A DNA stretch of 35,408 bases from an uncultured Caulobacteraceae bacterium (GTDB taxonomy: Bacteria; Pseudomonadota; Alphaproteobacteria; Caulobacterales; Caulobacteraceae): positions 1 through 35,408 of the forward strand of contig CALAEG010000374.1 in assembly GCA_937890965.1 (NCBI GenBank), in the 5' to 3' direction. Shown here piece after piece: positions 18,892 through 28,099 of the stretch (its first letter is position 1; the number at the start of each line of letters is the position of its first letter). A program made the translations under genes and the position numbers. Under the pieces are notes generated by a model. The model worked only from the letters and a program-made list of their open reading frames with translations, ran no database searches and was not told where the DNA came from.

Positions 18892-18997
18892 CGATCTCGC
18901 TCTTGCTTGCTAGGATCGATCGTTTCGTAGAACTTGTATTGCGGGGACAGGACCCGCGAAGATTGCTAGAGGGTCTTGCGTTTTTGAGAGGTCGACG

Positions 18998-20026
18998 GTG
19001 ATGGCGCAGGTTGTCAGGCAGAAGGCTGACTGGTCGGACGTCAGGGTGTTCTGGGCCGTGGCGGAGCTCGGCAGCTTCGGCGCCGCGGCGCGCGCCCTGA
19101 AGCTGGGTTTGACCACGGTGACACGGACGGTGGATCGGCTCGAAAGCCGGCTCAACGCCAAACTGCTTACACGCGGCCCGCAGGGGGTGACTCTGACCGA
19201 AGCAGGCGCCATGGCCTATGACCGGGCCTTGTCGATGGAGCGGGTGGCCGAACAGCTCGAGCGCGAGATTCTCGATCGCGAGAAGGCCCCTGAAGGTCAG
19301 GTCAAGCTCACCGCTCCGGACGGAATCGCGGGGCTCTTCCTCGCTCCGCTCATGCCCGAATTCATTCGGGCGAACCCGAAGATCAATCTGGTGGTTGACT
19401 GCAATCTCTGGCCGGACCGCCCCTTGCAAGGCGAGGCGGACGTCGCCCTGACCTTTCAGGAGCCGAGCCATCCTGACATGGTCGCCACGCCGCTGGCGCA
19501 CTTCCACTATGCCCTGCTCGCCGCCCGCGACTATCTCGATCTCTATGGAATGCCGAAGTCCGAGTCGGAGCTGCTAGCCCACCCTTATGTGCATCACGTG
19601 GCGCAATCGCACCACAAGGAGACCTGGAAGCCGGCCTATGGCGCCCTTGTCGAGTTGATCCAGAAGCGGATCGAGACCAATTCCAGCGCCGTCTCCTTCG
19701 CGGCGGTGAAGCAGGGCGCGGGCATCGGCCTCATGCCCACAGCGGCCCTGGCGATCGATCCGTCCCTGGTCATGATCGAGACCCCTGACCATCCTGCGCT
19801 GCGGCTTTGGATGGTGCATCACCGGGAGACAGGGCGCTCCGCGCGCGTGCGCCGGGTGATCGACTGGTTGAAGGACGTCTTCAATCCGAAGGTCATGCCC
19901 TGGTACCGCGCCGAGTTCGTCCACCCGCGCGAATTCGCACCCTATCTGGATATCGACGCCACTCAGCCCGCGCCGATCGCGGCCGTGGCGCCGATCCGTC
20001 GTCGGCGTCCCGTCCCGTCGAGTTGA
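18998..20026 (+). CDS. LysR-family transcriptional regulator
   Basis: VRVFWAVAELGSFGAAARALKLGLTTVTRTVDRLESRLNAKLLTRGPQGVTLTEAG HTH; LysR substrate-binding-like domain. Confidence 0.9.
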   Translation: MMAQVVRQKADWSDVRVFWAVAELGSFGAAARALKLGLTTVTRTVDRLESRLNAKLLTRGPQGVTLTEAGAMAYDRALSMERVAEQLEREILDREKAPEGQVKLTAPDGIAGLFLAPLMPEFIRANPKINLVVDCNLWPDRPLQGEADVALTFQEPSHPDMVATPLAHFHYALLAARDYLDLYGMPKSESELLAHPYVHHVAQSHHKETWKPAYGALVELIQKRIETNSSAVSFAAVKQGAGIGLMPTAALAIDPSLVMIETPDHPALRLWMVHHRETGRSARVRRVIDWLKDVFNPKVMPWYRAEFVHPREFAPYLDIDATQPAPIAAVAPIRRRRPVPSS

Positions 20027-20029
20027 CCC

Positions 20030-22729
20030 TCAGCCGCTGTTGCGCAGGCCGGCCGAGACCCCGTTGATCGACATGTGGATGCCGCGGCGCAGGTCGTCAT
20101 CGGCCTCGCCGGCCCGGTGGCGGCGTAAGAGTTCGACCTGCAGCACGTTCAGCGGGTCGATGTAAGGCAACCGCAGCCGGATCGACTGGGCCAGCCGCTC
20201 GTCGTGTTGCAGCAGTTCCGACTGACCGGTGATGGCCAGCACCGCGTCGCGGCAGGCGGTCCATTCGGCTTGCAGGCGCGCGAACACCGACTGGGCCAGG
20301 TCGCGGTCCTTGACCAGGCCGGCATAGCGGTGGGCGATGCCCAGGTTCGACTTGGCCAGCACCATCTCCATGTTGGCGACGGTGGCGCGGAAGAAGGGCG
20401 AGGCGGCGTGCAGGCGCTTCAGGCCGTCGAGGCCGCCGTGCCTGGCCAGCTGGCCGCTGGTCGCCGCCGCGCCGAACCCGTACCAGCCGGGCAGCATGAC
20501 GCGCGATTGCGACCAGGAGAACACCCACGGAATGGCGCGCAGGTCGGCGATGCGGCTGGAGGCCGTGCGCGAGGCCGGCCGCGAGCCGATCTTCAGGTCG
20601 GCGATCTCGCTGACCGGGGTCGACTGGCGGAAATAGTCTTCGAAGCCGGGGGTCTCATAGACGAGACCCCGGTATGCCGTCCGCGCGGCCGCGCTCATGA
20701 CCGCCAGCGCCTCGCCGAATTCGCCGTCGGCGGCATCGGGGGCATGGTCCAGCCCGGCCAGCAGGGTGGCCGCGGCGATGGTCTCCAGGCTGATCAGGCC
20801 GCCCAGCGGGTGGCCGTACTTGCTCGCCACCACCTCGCCCTGTTCGGTGATGCGGATACCGCGCGCCACGGCGCCCTTCGGCAGGGCCTGGATCGCCTCG
20901 AAACTCGATCCGCCGCCGCGCCCCACAGCGCCGCCGCGGCCGTGGAAGAAGCGCAAGCTCACGCCGCGCGCATGGCCAAGCGCAATCAGCCGCCCGATGG
21001 CCGAGCGCGTCTCCCAGTTGGAGGTGACGTAGCCGCCGTCCTTGTTGGAGTCGGAATAGCCGATCATCACCTCTTGCAGATTGTCCTGGGCGGCGATGAT
21101 CGCCCGGGCGATCGGCAGGTCGAGATAGGCCGCCATGGTCGCGTCGCTGGCGTGCAGGTCCTCGATGGTCTCGAACAGCGGCACGATGCGTAAGCCCGAG
21201 GCGGGCGCCTCGCCAGGGGTGAACAGGCCCGCCTCCTTGAGCAGGATGGCCACTTCCAGCATGTCCGACGGGCTGGTCGCCTTGGAGATCACATAGTTGG
21301 CGATCGCGCCCGGCCCGAAGCGCCCGCGCAACCGCGCCGCGGCATCCACCACGCCAAGCTCGCTCGCCGTCTCGGCCGAATAGTCGCGATAGGGCGAGCG
21401 CAGCAGGCGTGGGCTGGCCAGTTCGACGCAAAGCAGCTCGATCCGTTTGGCCTCGCCAAGGCGCGCATAGTCCTGGGCGACGTCCGACTTGGCCAGCAGC
21501 TCTGTGACCACCCGCTCGTGGACGTCGGAATTTTGCCTGAGGTCGACAACGGCCAGGTGAAAGCCGAAGGCCTCGATCGCCTCGCGCACGTCGAGCAACC
21601 GCCCGTCGGCGATGTCGGCGGCGCCGTTGGCCTTCAGCGACTCGGCCACGACCTCGAGGTCGGCAGCCAGCGCGCGGGGGGTCTCGTAGGCGTCCAGGAC
21701 CACGCTTGGCGGTCGCACCGGCCCGCGTCCAAGGATGGCGCTACGCGTCGCCGCCAGCCGGGCGTAGCAGCCGACCAGGGCGCGGCGGTAGGGCTCGTCC
21801 CCGCGTTGCGGATTGTCGTCGCCGCTGGCGGTGGCCAGCGCGGCCAGGTTGTCGCTGACGCCGGTGAATTCGTCGGCCAGCGAAAGCTCGCCGCCGAGGG
21901 CGTGCACCTGCTGCAGATACCAGTCGATCGCCGCCTCGCCCTGGCGGGTGAGCGCATAGTCCAGGGTCTGGGCGCCGACGAATGGATTGCCGTCGCGGTC
22001 GCCGCCGACCCAGGACCCCACCTGCATGCAGGCGCCCGACTCCACGCCGGTCAGCCTGGCCAGCCGGCGTTTCAGGGCTGGGACCTCGGGCAGGAAGGTG
22101 CCGGCGAAGATCGAGACCGCGTTGTCGATCTCGTCGCTGACGTTGATCCTGATCGAGCGCAGCATGCGGGTCTGCCACAGGGTGCGGATCTCGCGTTTGA
22201 TGGCCGCCTCGACCTCGGCGCTTGGTTCGCCGCGGTCGGCGGCCTCCAGCAGGGCGGTGATGGCGGTCTCGCGGTCGAGAATGCTGGTCCGGCGCACCTC
22301 GGTGGGGTGGGCGGTGATCACCGGCGCCAACACCGCGTCCTTCAGGAAGGCCCTGGCGGCGTCCGAGGTCAGATCGAGGCTCTCCCGCACCCGTTCCAGC
22401 GGGCTGGGCTCGGCCAGGGCGCGGCGGCGGACCAGATGGTCGTCGCCGATATTGACCAGTTGGGAGAAGAGGGCGAAGCCGCGGATCAGAAAGAGGGTGT
22501 CGGCCAGCGAAAGCCCCATCAGCTGGTCGCGCAGGCCGGCGTCGGATTCCCCGCTGCGGTGCTCTTCGACGGAGCGGGCGCGGATCTCCTCGATACGGTC
22601 GAAAACCACCTGGCCATGCTGCTCGCGGATCACGTCGCCGAGCAGGCGTCCGAGCAGGCGAACCAGCGTCCGGCTGGCGCGATCGCCGACCGGCGAAGAC
22701 CGTTCTGAAGCGTGGGCTGTCTTGTCCAT
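20030..22729 (-). CDS. ppc: phosphoenolpyruvate carboxylase
   Basis: VITAHPTEVRRTSILDRE, VGSWVGGDRDGNPFV, EVMIGYSDSNKDGGYVTSNWE, RFFHGRGGAVGRGGGSSFEAI, C-terminal SINGVSAGLRNSG. Confidence 0.97.
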   Translation of the reverse strand: MDKTAHASERSSPVGDRASRTLVRLLGRLLGDVIREQHGQVVFDRIEEIRARSVEEHRSGESDAGLRDQLMGLSLADTLFLIRGFALFSQLVNIGDDHLVRRRALAEPSPLERVRESLDLTSDAARAFLKDAVLAPVITAHPTEVRRTSILDRETAITALLEAADRGEPSAEVEAAIKREIRTLWQTRMLRSIRINVSDEIDNAVSIFAGTFLPEVPALKRRLARLTGVESGACMQVGSWVGGDRDGNPFVGAQTLDYALTRQGEAAIDWYLQQVHALGGELSLADEFTGVSDNLAALATASGDDNPQRGDEPYRRALVGCYARLAATRSAILGRGPVRPPSVVLDAYETPRALAADLEVVAESLKANGAADIADGRLLDVREAIEAFGFHLAVVDLRQNSDVHERVVTELLAKSDVAQDYARLGEAKRIELLCVELASPRLLRSPYRDYSAETASELGVVDAAARLRGRFGPGAIANYVISKATSPSDMLEVAILLKEAGLFTPGEAPASGLRIVPLFETIEDLHASDATMAAYLDLPIARAIIAAQDNLQEVMIGYSDSNKDGGYVTSNWETRSAIGRLIALGHARGVSLRFFHGRGGAVGRGGGSSFEAIQALPKGAVARGIRITEQGEVVASKYGHPLGGLISLETIAAATLLAGLDHAPDAADGEFGEALAVMSAAARTAYRGLVYETPGFEDYFRQSTPVSEIADLKIGSRPASRTASSRIADLRAIPWVFSWSQSRVMLPGWYGFGAAATSGQLARHGGLDGLKRLHAASPFFRATVANMEMVLAKSNLGIAHRYAGLVKDRDLAQSVFARLQAEWTACRDAVLAITGQSELLQHDERLAQSIRLRLPYIDPLNVLQVELLRRHRAGEADDDLRRGIHMSINGVSAGLRNSG

Positions 22730-22788
22730 CGGTCGGCTCGTGACGCGGGCGCGGGGCCACGGACAGGACTAGCGCGCCGGCCGGCGTC

Positions 22789-22800
22789 TCGCACGTGCGA
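22789..22800. promoter_or_regulatory. perfect 12-bp palindrome upstream of ppc
   Basis: TCGCACGTGCGA, about 60 bp upstream of the ppc ATG at 22729. Confidence 0.3.
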
Positions 22801-22830
22801 AATGACCGCTCGGCGCGGGCTCGATGCCCG

Positions 22831-23400
22831 TCAGTAGAAGTTGAGCACCACGCTCAGCCGTTCGCCGGCATAGAGCGGCCGGATGCAATGCACCCGGTCG
22901 CCGGCGAAGGTGACCAGGGTGTTGGTTGTCGGCTGGACGACGATGGGGTCCGAGAAGTCCGACCCGCTCTTGGCCACCAGCAGGTCGCCGCCCTCGATGG
23001 CCTGGGTTCTGGCGTAGAAGACATTGGTGCAGATCGGCGGGTTCGGCTGGCTGGCGGAGGAATCCACATGCGGGTCCTGGTAGGCCGGCGTCTCCGCATC
23101 GCCGACCATCCTGACCGGGAAGAGCTGGATCTGCGGCGCGGCGGGGAGCCGGAAGCCGCAGGTCCTGGCCCAGAGTAGCGCGCCCGGCGCGATCGCGTGG
23201 CCGATCTCGTCGATCTGCGCCTGAACGGCGATGTCGGCGGCACGGATCTGGGTGGTCTTGCCTCGGCCAAGCAGCCCTAGCGCCTCGGACGACTCCCAGC
23301 GCGGGGACAGCCGGTCCAGGCCGCCGAGCAGCTTCAGCAGCGCCGACAGCGAGAGGAAATCCCGACGGATGTGGACGCCGTTGGCGAGCGGTTCGGCCAT
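22831..23400 (-). CDS. 2OG-Fe(II) oxygenase family protein
   Basis: DPHVDSS (HxD) ... DRVHCIRPLYAGERLSVVLNFY (distal His and Arg) double-stranded beta-helix signature; ATG at 23398-23400. Confidence 0.8.
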   Translation of the reverse strand: MAEPLANGVHIRRDFLSLSALLKLLGGLDRLSPRWESSEALGLLGRGKTTQIRAADIAVQAQIDEIGHAIAPGALLWARTCGFRLPAAPQIQLFPVRMVGDAETPAYQDPHVDSSASQPNPPICTNVFYARTQAIEGGDLLVAKSGSDFSDPIVVQPTTNTLVTFAGDRVHCIRPLYAGERLSVVLNFY

Positions 23401-23450
23401 GGGTCGTGCTGAAGCGGAAAGCGCAGTCCCGGTCAAGCCGGCGTCGCCTA

Positions 23451-23497
23451 GATCACGATGATTTTGGATTGAAGAATCCAAAATCATAAACGTGATC
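23451..23497. repeat. inverted repeat, first part of a composite palindromic element
   Basis: GATCACGATGATTTTGGATT-gaag-AATCCAAAATCATAAACGTGATC. Confidence 0.85.
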
Positions 23498-23510
23498 GAT
23501 CCCTAAGGAT

Positions 23511-23563
23511 TAGAGCGGGTTGCGGGCGGAAAACCGCTTCGCGCTTTTCCTCAACCCGCTCTA
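23511..23563. repeat. long palindromic repeat abutting the NRAMP stop codon; may also act as terminator
   Basis: TAGAGCGGGTTGCGGGCGGAAAACCGCTTCGCGCTTTTCCTCAACCCGCTCTA, 12-bp outer arms plus GGAAAA/TTTTCC inner arms. Confidence 0.85.
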
Positions 23564-24898
23564 GCCACCCCCGGCCATGGCCATGGTGGCGAACATTCCG
23601 ATGGCGGCGGCGGCCATGACGGCGGTCGCCAGCCAGCCCGCGATCCTCAAGCCAGGCGACAGGATGAAGTCGCCCATGATCTTCCTGTGGCTGGTCATGT
23701 GCATCATCATCACCATCACCGGGACAGCGACCACCCCGTTGATCACCGCGCTCCAGAACAGGGCCTTGATCGGGTCGAGGCCGGAGAAGTTGATCAGACC
23801 GCCGACCAGGGTGGCGACCGCGATCACCGCGTAGAAGCGCTTGGCCTTGTTCCACTTGCGGTCAAGGCCGGTTGTCCAGCCGAGCACCTCGCCGACCGCA
23901 TAGGCCCCCGATCCCGCCAGCACGGGCACGGCCAGGAGCCCGGTGCCGACGATGCCGATCGCGAAGATGAAGAAGACCGGCGGGCCGGCGACCGGCTTGA
24001 GCGCCTCGGCCGCCTGGGAGGAGGTCTGGATATTGGTCACACCGTGAGCGTGAAGGGTCGCCGCCGTCGCGATCACGATGAAGAGGGCCACGGCGTTGGA
24101 CAGCGCCATGCCGAGATAGGTGTCGATGCGGATACGCTTGAACGCCGCCTTCGCCTGGTCAGGCGAGCGCCGCAGAGCCTGGGCCTTGGGATCGTCCTCC
24201 ACCTCCTCGGCCTCCTCGCTGGCCTGCCAGAAGAAGAGGTAGGGACTGATGGTGGTGCCCAGCACCGCGACCACGACGGTCAGCGTGCCGACGTCGAACT
24301 TCATGCTGGGCGCCACGAGATTCCACGCCACGTCGCCCCAGGGCACCTTGACGGCGAAGGCCACGGCGACATAGCTCAGCAGCGACAGCGCCAGCCATTT
24401 CAGGATCGAGGCGTAGCGCTTGTAGCTGACGAAGATCTCCAACGCCGTCGACAGCACGGCGAAGACCCCGATCAGCAGCCACAAGGGCCCGCCAATCAAA
24501 AGCTTGAGCGCCGCGGCCATGGCGCCAAGGTCGGCGCCGAGATTGATGGTATTGGCCACCAGCAAAAGGCCGATCAGGGTGAAGACCAGGCTTCGCGGAT
24601 AGGCGCGCTTCAGATTGCCAGCAATGCCGCGACCGGTCACCCGCCCGATCCGCGCGCTGATCTCCTGGATGGCGCACATCAGCGGCCAACTGAACAGCAG
24701 CGTCCATTCCAGGCCGTAGCCGTACTGGGCGCCGGCCTGGGAATAGGTGGCGATCCCGCTCGGATCGTCGTCGGAGGCTCCGGTGATCAGGCCCGGCCCG
24801 AAAACCCGCAGAAAAGCGAGCGGCCCGCTCCCGGCGGGCGGCTCGTCGTCGGAGTCAAACGGCCCTGGCGCGCCGGATTTTGCAGCGGTTTCGCTCAA
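23561..24898 (-). CDS. NRAMP/SLC11-family metal transporter, atypical metal-site motifs
   Basis: FGPGLITGASDDDPSGIATYSQAGAQYGYG (TM1), LGTTISPYLFFWQASEEAEE (TM6), multiple TM segments. TTG start at 24896-24898 preceded by GGAAGG is favoured over TTG at 24931. Confidence 0.85.
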   Translation of the reverse strand: MSETAAKSGAPGPFDSDDEPPAGSGPLAFLRVFGPGLITGASDDDPSGIATYSQAGAQYGYGLEWTLLFSWPLMCAIQEISARIGRVTGRGIAGNLKRAYPRSLVFTLIGLLLVANTINLGADLGAMAAALKLLIGGPLWLLIGVFAVLSTALEIFVSYKRYASILKWLALSLLSYVAVAFAVKVPWGDVAWNLVAPSMKFDVGTLTVVVAVLGTTISPYLFFWQASEEAEEVEDDPKAQALRRSPDQAKAAFKRIRIDTYLGMALSNAVALFIVIATAATLHAHGVTNIQTSSQAAEALKPVAGPPVFFIFAIGIVGTGLLAVPVLAGSGAYAVGEVLGWTTGLDRKWNKAKRFYAVIAVATLVGGLINFSGLDPIKALFWSAVINGVVAVPVMVMMMHMTSHRKIMGDFILSPGLRIAGWLATAVMAAAAIGMFATMAMAGGG

Positions 24899-25070
24899 GT
24901 CGTGACCTTCCGGCGGGCGCGATTGGACCAAAACAACGTGCTTTCGCCCAGTTTGATCCGAATCGCGGCTTGAGCCCCCCGATATTCGGCAAAGCGTGAC
25001 CAGGACAGGGGTTGCGGCCCCAAACGCGCCATTAATGCAACAGTGTCACGGCTTGTGCCGAATGCGTAGC

Positions 25071-25087
25071 TTATCGGCGTTCACTTA
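25071..25087 (+). promoter_or_regulatory. TTATCGGCGTTCANTTA motif upstream of TonB receptor 1
   Basis: TTATCGGCGTTCACTTA, 189 bp before ATG; matched at 28255. Confidence 0.45.
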
Positions 25088-25259
25088 AGGTTGTTCACAT
25101 TGACACTCAACGGCCGGTATCGGAAGCAGCGCCTGGCGTTGGTGGTGATTCCGGCAACGCTTGAAAATCACATAGCGGCGTTGTTCGGACGCCTTTTTGG
25201 GCAGCAAGCCACGGGTCGATCCCGAAGGGGACGGCGTGTCGGCAGGGAGGGTATTTCGT

Positions 25260-28037
25260 ATGCGTGATACTTCGCAGTTGCGGAGAGTGCTTAGCTTGAG
25301 TGCTTCCGTTATCGTCCTTACCGCCATCGCCGCGCCGGCGTTGGCCCAGGCCGCGGCGCCAGCGGCGCCGGCGCCGGCAGAGCCGGCCACTTCCCAAGAA
25401 GCGGGCGGCGCCGACGTCATCGTCACCGCCGAACACCGTCAGACCAGATTGCAGAAAGTCCCTGTGGCCGTTTCGGTGTTCACCGGCGCCTCCCGCGACC
25501 GGATCGGCATCTCGACGGTGCAGGAAGTGACCAACTTCGCCCCGGGCTTCGTTTATGACCCGGGCAATGTGCACGCCTATATCCGCGGCGTCGGCCGTCA
25601 GTCGATCAACCTCACCGACGACGCCCGCGTCGCCACCTACGAAGACGAATTCTACGTCTATTCGCCCTACGGCCTCGACAAGTCGTCGCTGTTCCTGAGC
25701 CAGGAGCAGATCGAGCGCGGGCCGCAGAACGTCGGTGGCCGCGAGGCCGCCGCCGGTTCGATCGACTCGATCGACATTCGCCCGACCGACACGCCCTATG
25801 CGGAAGTCCGCGGCACGGTCAGCAACTACGAGCACTATGAAGTCGAAGGCGCGGTCTCCGGTCAGGTGCTTCCGGGCCTCGACCTGCGTCTGGCTGGTTA
25901 CGACAACAATCAGAACCGCGGCTACCAGAAGAACCTCTACGGCAATCTGCCCACCGAAGATGGCGAGATCCACGAGTGGTATATCGAAGGCCAGGCCGAC
26001 CTGAAGATCGGCTCCAACGCCGACCTCTGGGGTCGCGTCTTCGTCTCCAACTGGAACAACCGCGGCGACGCCGGCGCCCGAAACGGCATCGTGCCCGGCA
26101 GCTGGGACGAGACAAACCTCACCGACTCCAACCTCTATCCCGGCGCCAGCCTGTTCGTGAACTCCAACTATGGCTACACCGCCCTCTCGCCGGCAGCGGC
26201 GGCGGGCCGTGCGCCCGGCGATCCGCAGGCGATCAGCGCTACGCTGGGCACGCCGGGGATCTTTAACAATCCGACCCAGCGGACCCCGGCGACCAACTTC
26301 GCCAACCCCATCCCGCGCGTAAACACGCTGCGGGACTACGACAACGCCAACTACATCTTCACCTACCACTTCCCGAACATGGACTTCAAATATATCGGGG
26401 GATATCAGCAGTATAACTATACGCTGAACTATGGCGACGAAGACTCGAATGTCTCGAGGTTCACCCTGCCGGGCAGTGGGCCGACCAATCGGCTGGTCAT
26501 CAACCCGACGGTCGATCTGAACTATGTCGAGAACGACGCCTTCGGCAGCCAGGAAGTCTCGCTGCAGTCGACAGACTCCAATCCGCTGCAGTGGACCATC
26601 GGCGGCTTCTACTTCCGCCAGCATTACAGCAACCCGATCAACACGAGGGCGCTGGGCCAGTCTCAGTTGGCCAATCCCATCACGCTGAACAGCCTGGCGG
26701 CGGCGGGCTTCAACCCACTGGGCGCGACAGCGGCTGCGCCGAACCCGCTGCGCAACCTGTTCGTCCAGAACTACACCTTCAACTCGCAGGACGAGTCGGG
26801 CTACGCACAGGTCTCCTACAAGCTCACCGATGACTTCAAGATCGTCGGCAACGTCCGCTATACGGCGGACCAGAAGTGGGGGACCGAGGCGGACCGCGAT
26901 GTCGCGTTCAACTCGACCTTCATCGACCTCTATCAGGGCGCGTTCGGCGCCTTCACGCCGTCCGTGGACGAAACGACCGCCGCGACCTGCCTGAGCGGCA
27001 ACGCCCAAAACTGTAATGGCGGCCCGCTTGCCAAGGGCGTCAAAACCATGGGCGTGATCAGCCCGGTCACCGGCCTCGCCACCCGCTCGCTGTCTGGGTC
27101 TTCGGACGCGGTCACCGGCGGCGCCGGCCTCGAATGGACACCGACCAGGGACATCTTCGTCTATGCCCGTTACGGTCACGGCTACGAAGGCGTGTCCTTC
27201 AACGCCGGTCCGGTGAGCAGCGGACCCGAAGTGGCGCCGGAGTACATCAACTCCTACGAAGTCGGCTACAAGCAGAGCTTCGGGCACACCTTCTCGATCG
27301 ATATCGCCGCGTTCTACTATGACTACGACGCCATCCAGCTGCCGATCACCGTCTCGGTGAACGGCATTCTCGAAGGTCAGTTCATCAACGCCCCCAAGGC
27401 GGAATCGACCGGCGTCGAACTTGAAGGCGTCTGGAACCCGATCCGCGACCTGCTGATCACTGGCACCTACTCGTACGACTACACCGCTATCCTGACCGGC
27501 TGCTCGGTGGCCGCGGCGCACCAGGCGGCCTCGACCGGCATCACGCCGGCGGGCAATCTCTGCCTTGTCGATACCCAGGATCCGGCCGCCATCGCGCGCG
27601 GCGCGCGTCCGATTGGGGGAACCACCCTGCAAAGCGTGAGCGGCAATCCGCTGCCCAATGCGCCGCGGAACAAGCTCGCCGTCGACGTCGCCTACACCTG
27701 GCACTTCGATCCGGGTAATCTGACCCTTGGCGGTTCCTACGTCTGGCGCGATACCCAGGTCGGCAACGTGTTCAACCGCTTCTACAACATCGCGCCGTCC
27801 TGGGATGACGTCGATTTCCGGGCGACCTGGAGCGGCGACCACGACCGGTACGAGGTCATCGGCTTCGTGAAGAACGCCTTCAACTCGCTGCAATATAACG
27901 TGGGCGCGGCCGGCCAAGGCCTTCTGGGCAATGCCACCTCGCACACCAGCAACGCGGCGGGCCTGGACTATGTCAGCGGCTATGAGCTGGCGCCGCCGCG
28001 CACTTTCGGCGTGGAAGTGCGCTACAAGTTCTTCTAG
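25260..28037 (+). CDS. TonB-dependent outer-membrane receptor (copy 1)
   Basis: Signal peptide ending APALAQA, TonB box-like ADVIVTAEHRQ, plug AYIRGVGRQSINLTDDARVATYEDEFYVYSP...IERGPQNVGGREAAAGSID, C-terminal APPRTFGVEVRYKFF. Confidence 0.95.
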   Translation: MRDTSQLRRVLSLSASVIVLTAIAAPALAQAAAPAAPAPAEPATSQEAGGADVIVTAEHRQTRLQKVPVAVSVFTGASRDRIGISTVQEVTNFAPGFVYDPGNVHAYIRGVGRQSINLTDDARVATYEDEFYVYSPYGLDKSSLFLSQEQIERGPQNVGGREAAAGSIDSIDIRPTDTPYAEVRGTVSNYEHYEVEGAVSGQVLPGLDLRLAGYDNNQNRGYQKNLYGNLPTEDGEIHEWYIEGQADLKIGSNADLWGRVFVSNWNNRGDAGARNGIVPGSWDETNLTDSNLYPGASLFVNSNYGYTALSPAAAAGRAPGDPQAISATLGTPGIFNNPTQRTPATNFANPIPRVNTLRDYDNANYIFTYHFPNMDFKYIGGYQQYNYTLNYGDEDSNVSRFTLPGSGPTNRLVINPTVDLNYVENDAFGSQEVSLQSTDSNPLQWTIGGFYFRQHYSNPINTRALGQSQLANPITLNSLAAAGFNPLGATAAAPNPLRNLFVQNYTFNSQDESGYAQVSYKLTDDFKIVGNVRYTADQKWGTEADRDVAFNSTFIDLYQGAFGAFTPSVDETTAATCLSGNAQNCNGGPLAKGVKTMGVISPVTGLATRSLSGSSDAVTGGAGLEWTPTRDIFVYARYGHGYEGVSFNAGPVSSGPEVAPEYINSYEVGYKQSFGHTFSIDIAAFYYDYDAIQLPITVSVNGILEGQFINAPKAESTGVELEGVWNPIRDLLITGTYSYDYTAILTGCSVAAAHQAASTGITPAGNLCLVDTQDPAAIARGARPIGGTTLQSVSGNPLPNAPRNKLAVDVAYTWHFDPGNLTLGGSYVWRDTQVGNVFNRFYNIAPSWDDVDFRATWSGDHDRYEVIGFVKNAFNSLQYNVGAAGQGLLGNATSHTSNAAGLDYVSGYELAPPRTFGVEVRYKFF

Positions 28038-28065
28038 CCTTCGGGCCGGAAGCCAAGTCTCCTGG

Positions 28066-28099
28066 AAGGGCGCGCCTTGACCGGCGCGCCCTTTTCTTT
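28066..28099 (+). terminator. intrinsic terminator downstream of TonB receptor 1
   Basis: AAGGGCGCGCC-ttgacc-GGCGCGCCCTTTTCTTT. Confidence 0.9.

Noticed and set aside
21518-22708. 396-aa plus-strand ORF opposite ppc
   Set aside because: Shadow ORF with no recognisable domain, fully inside well-supported ppc.
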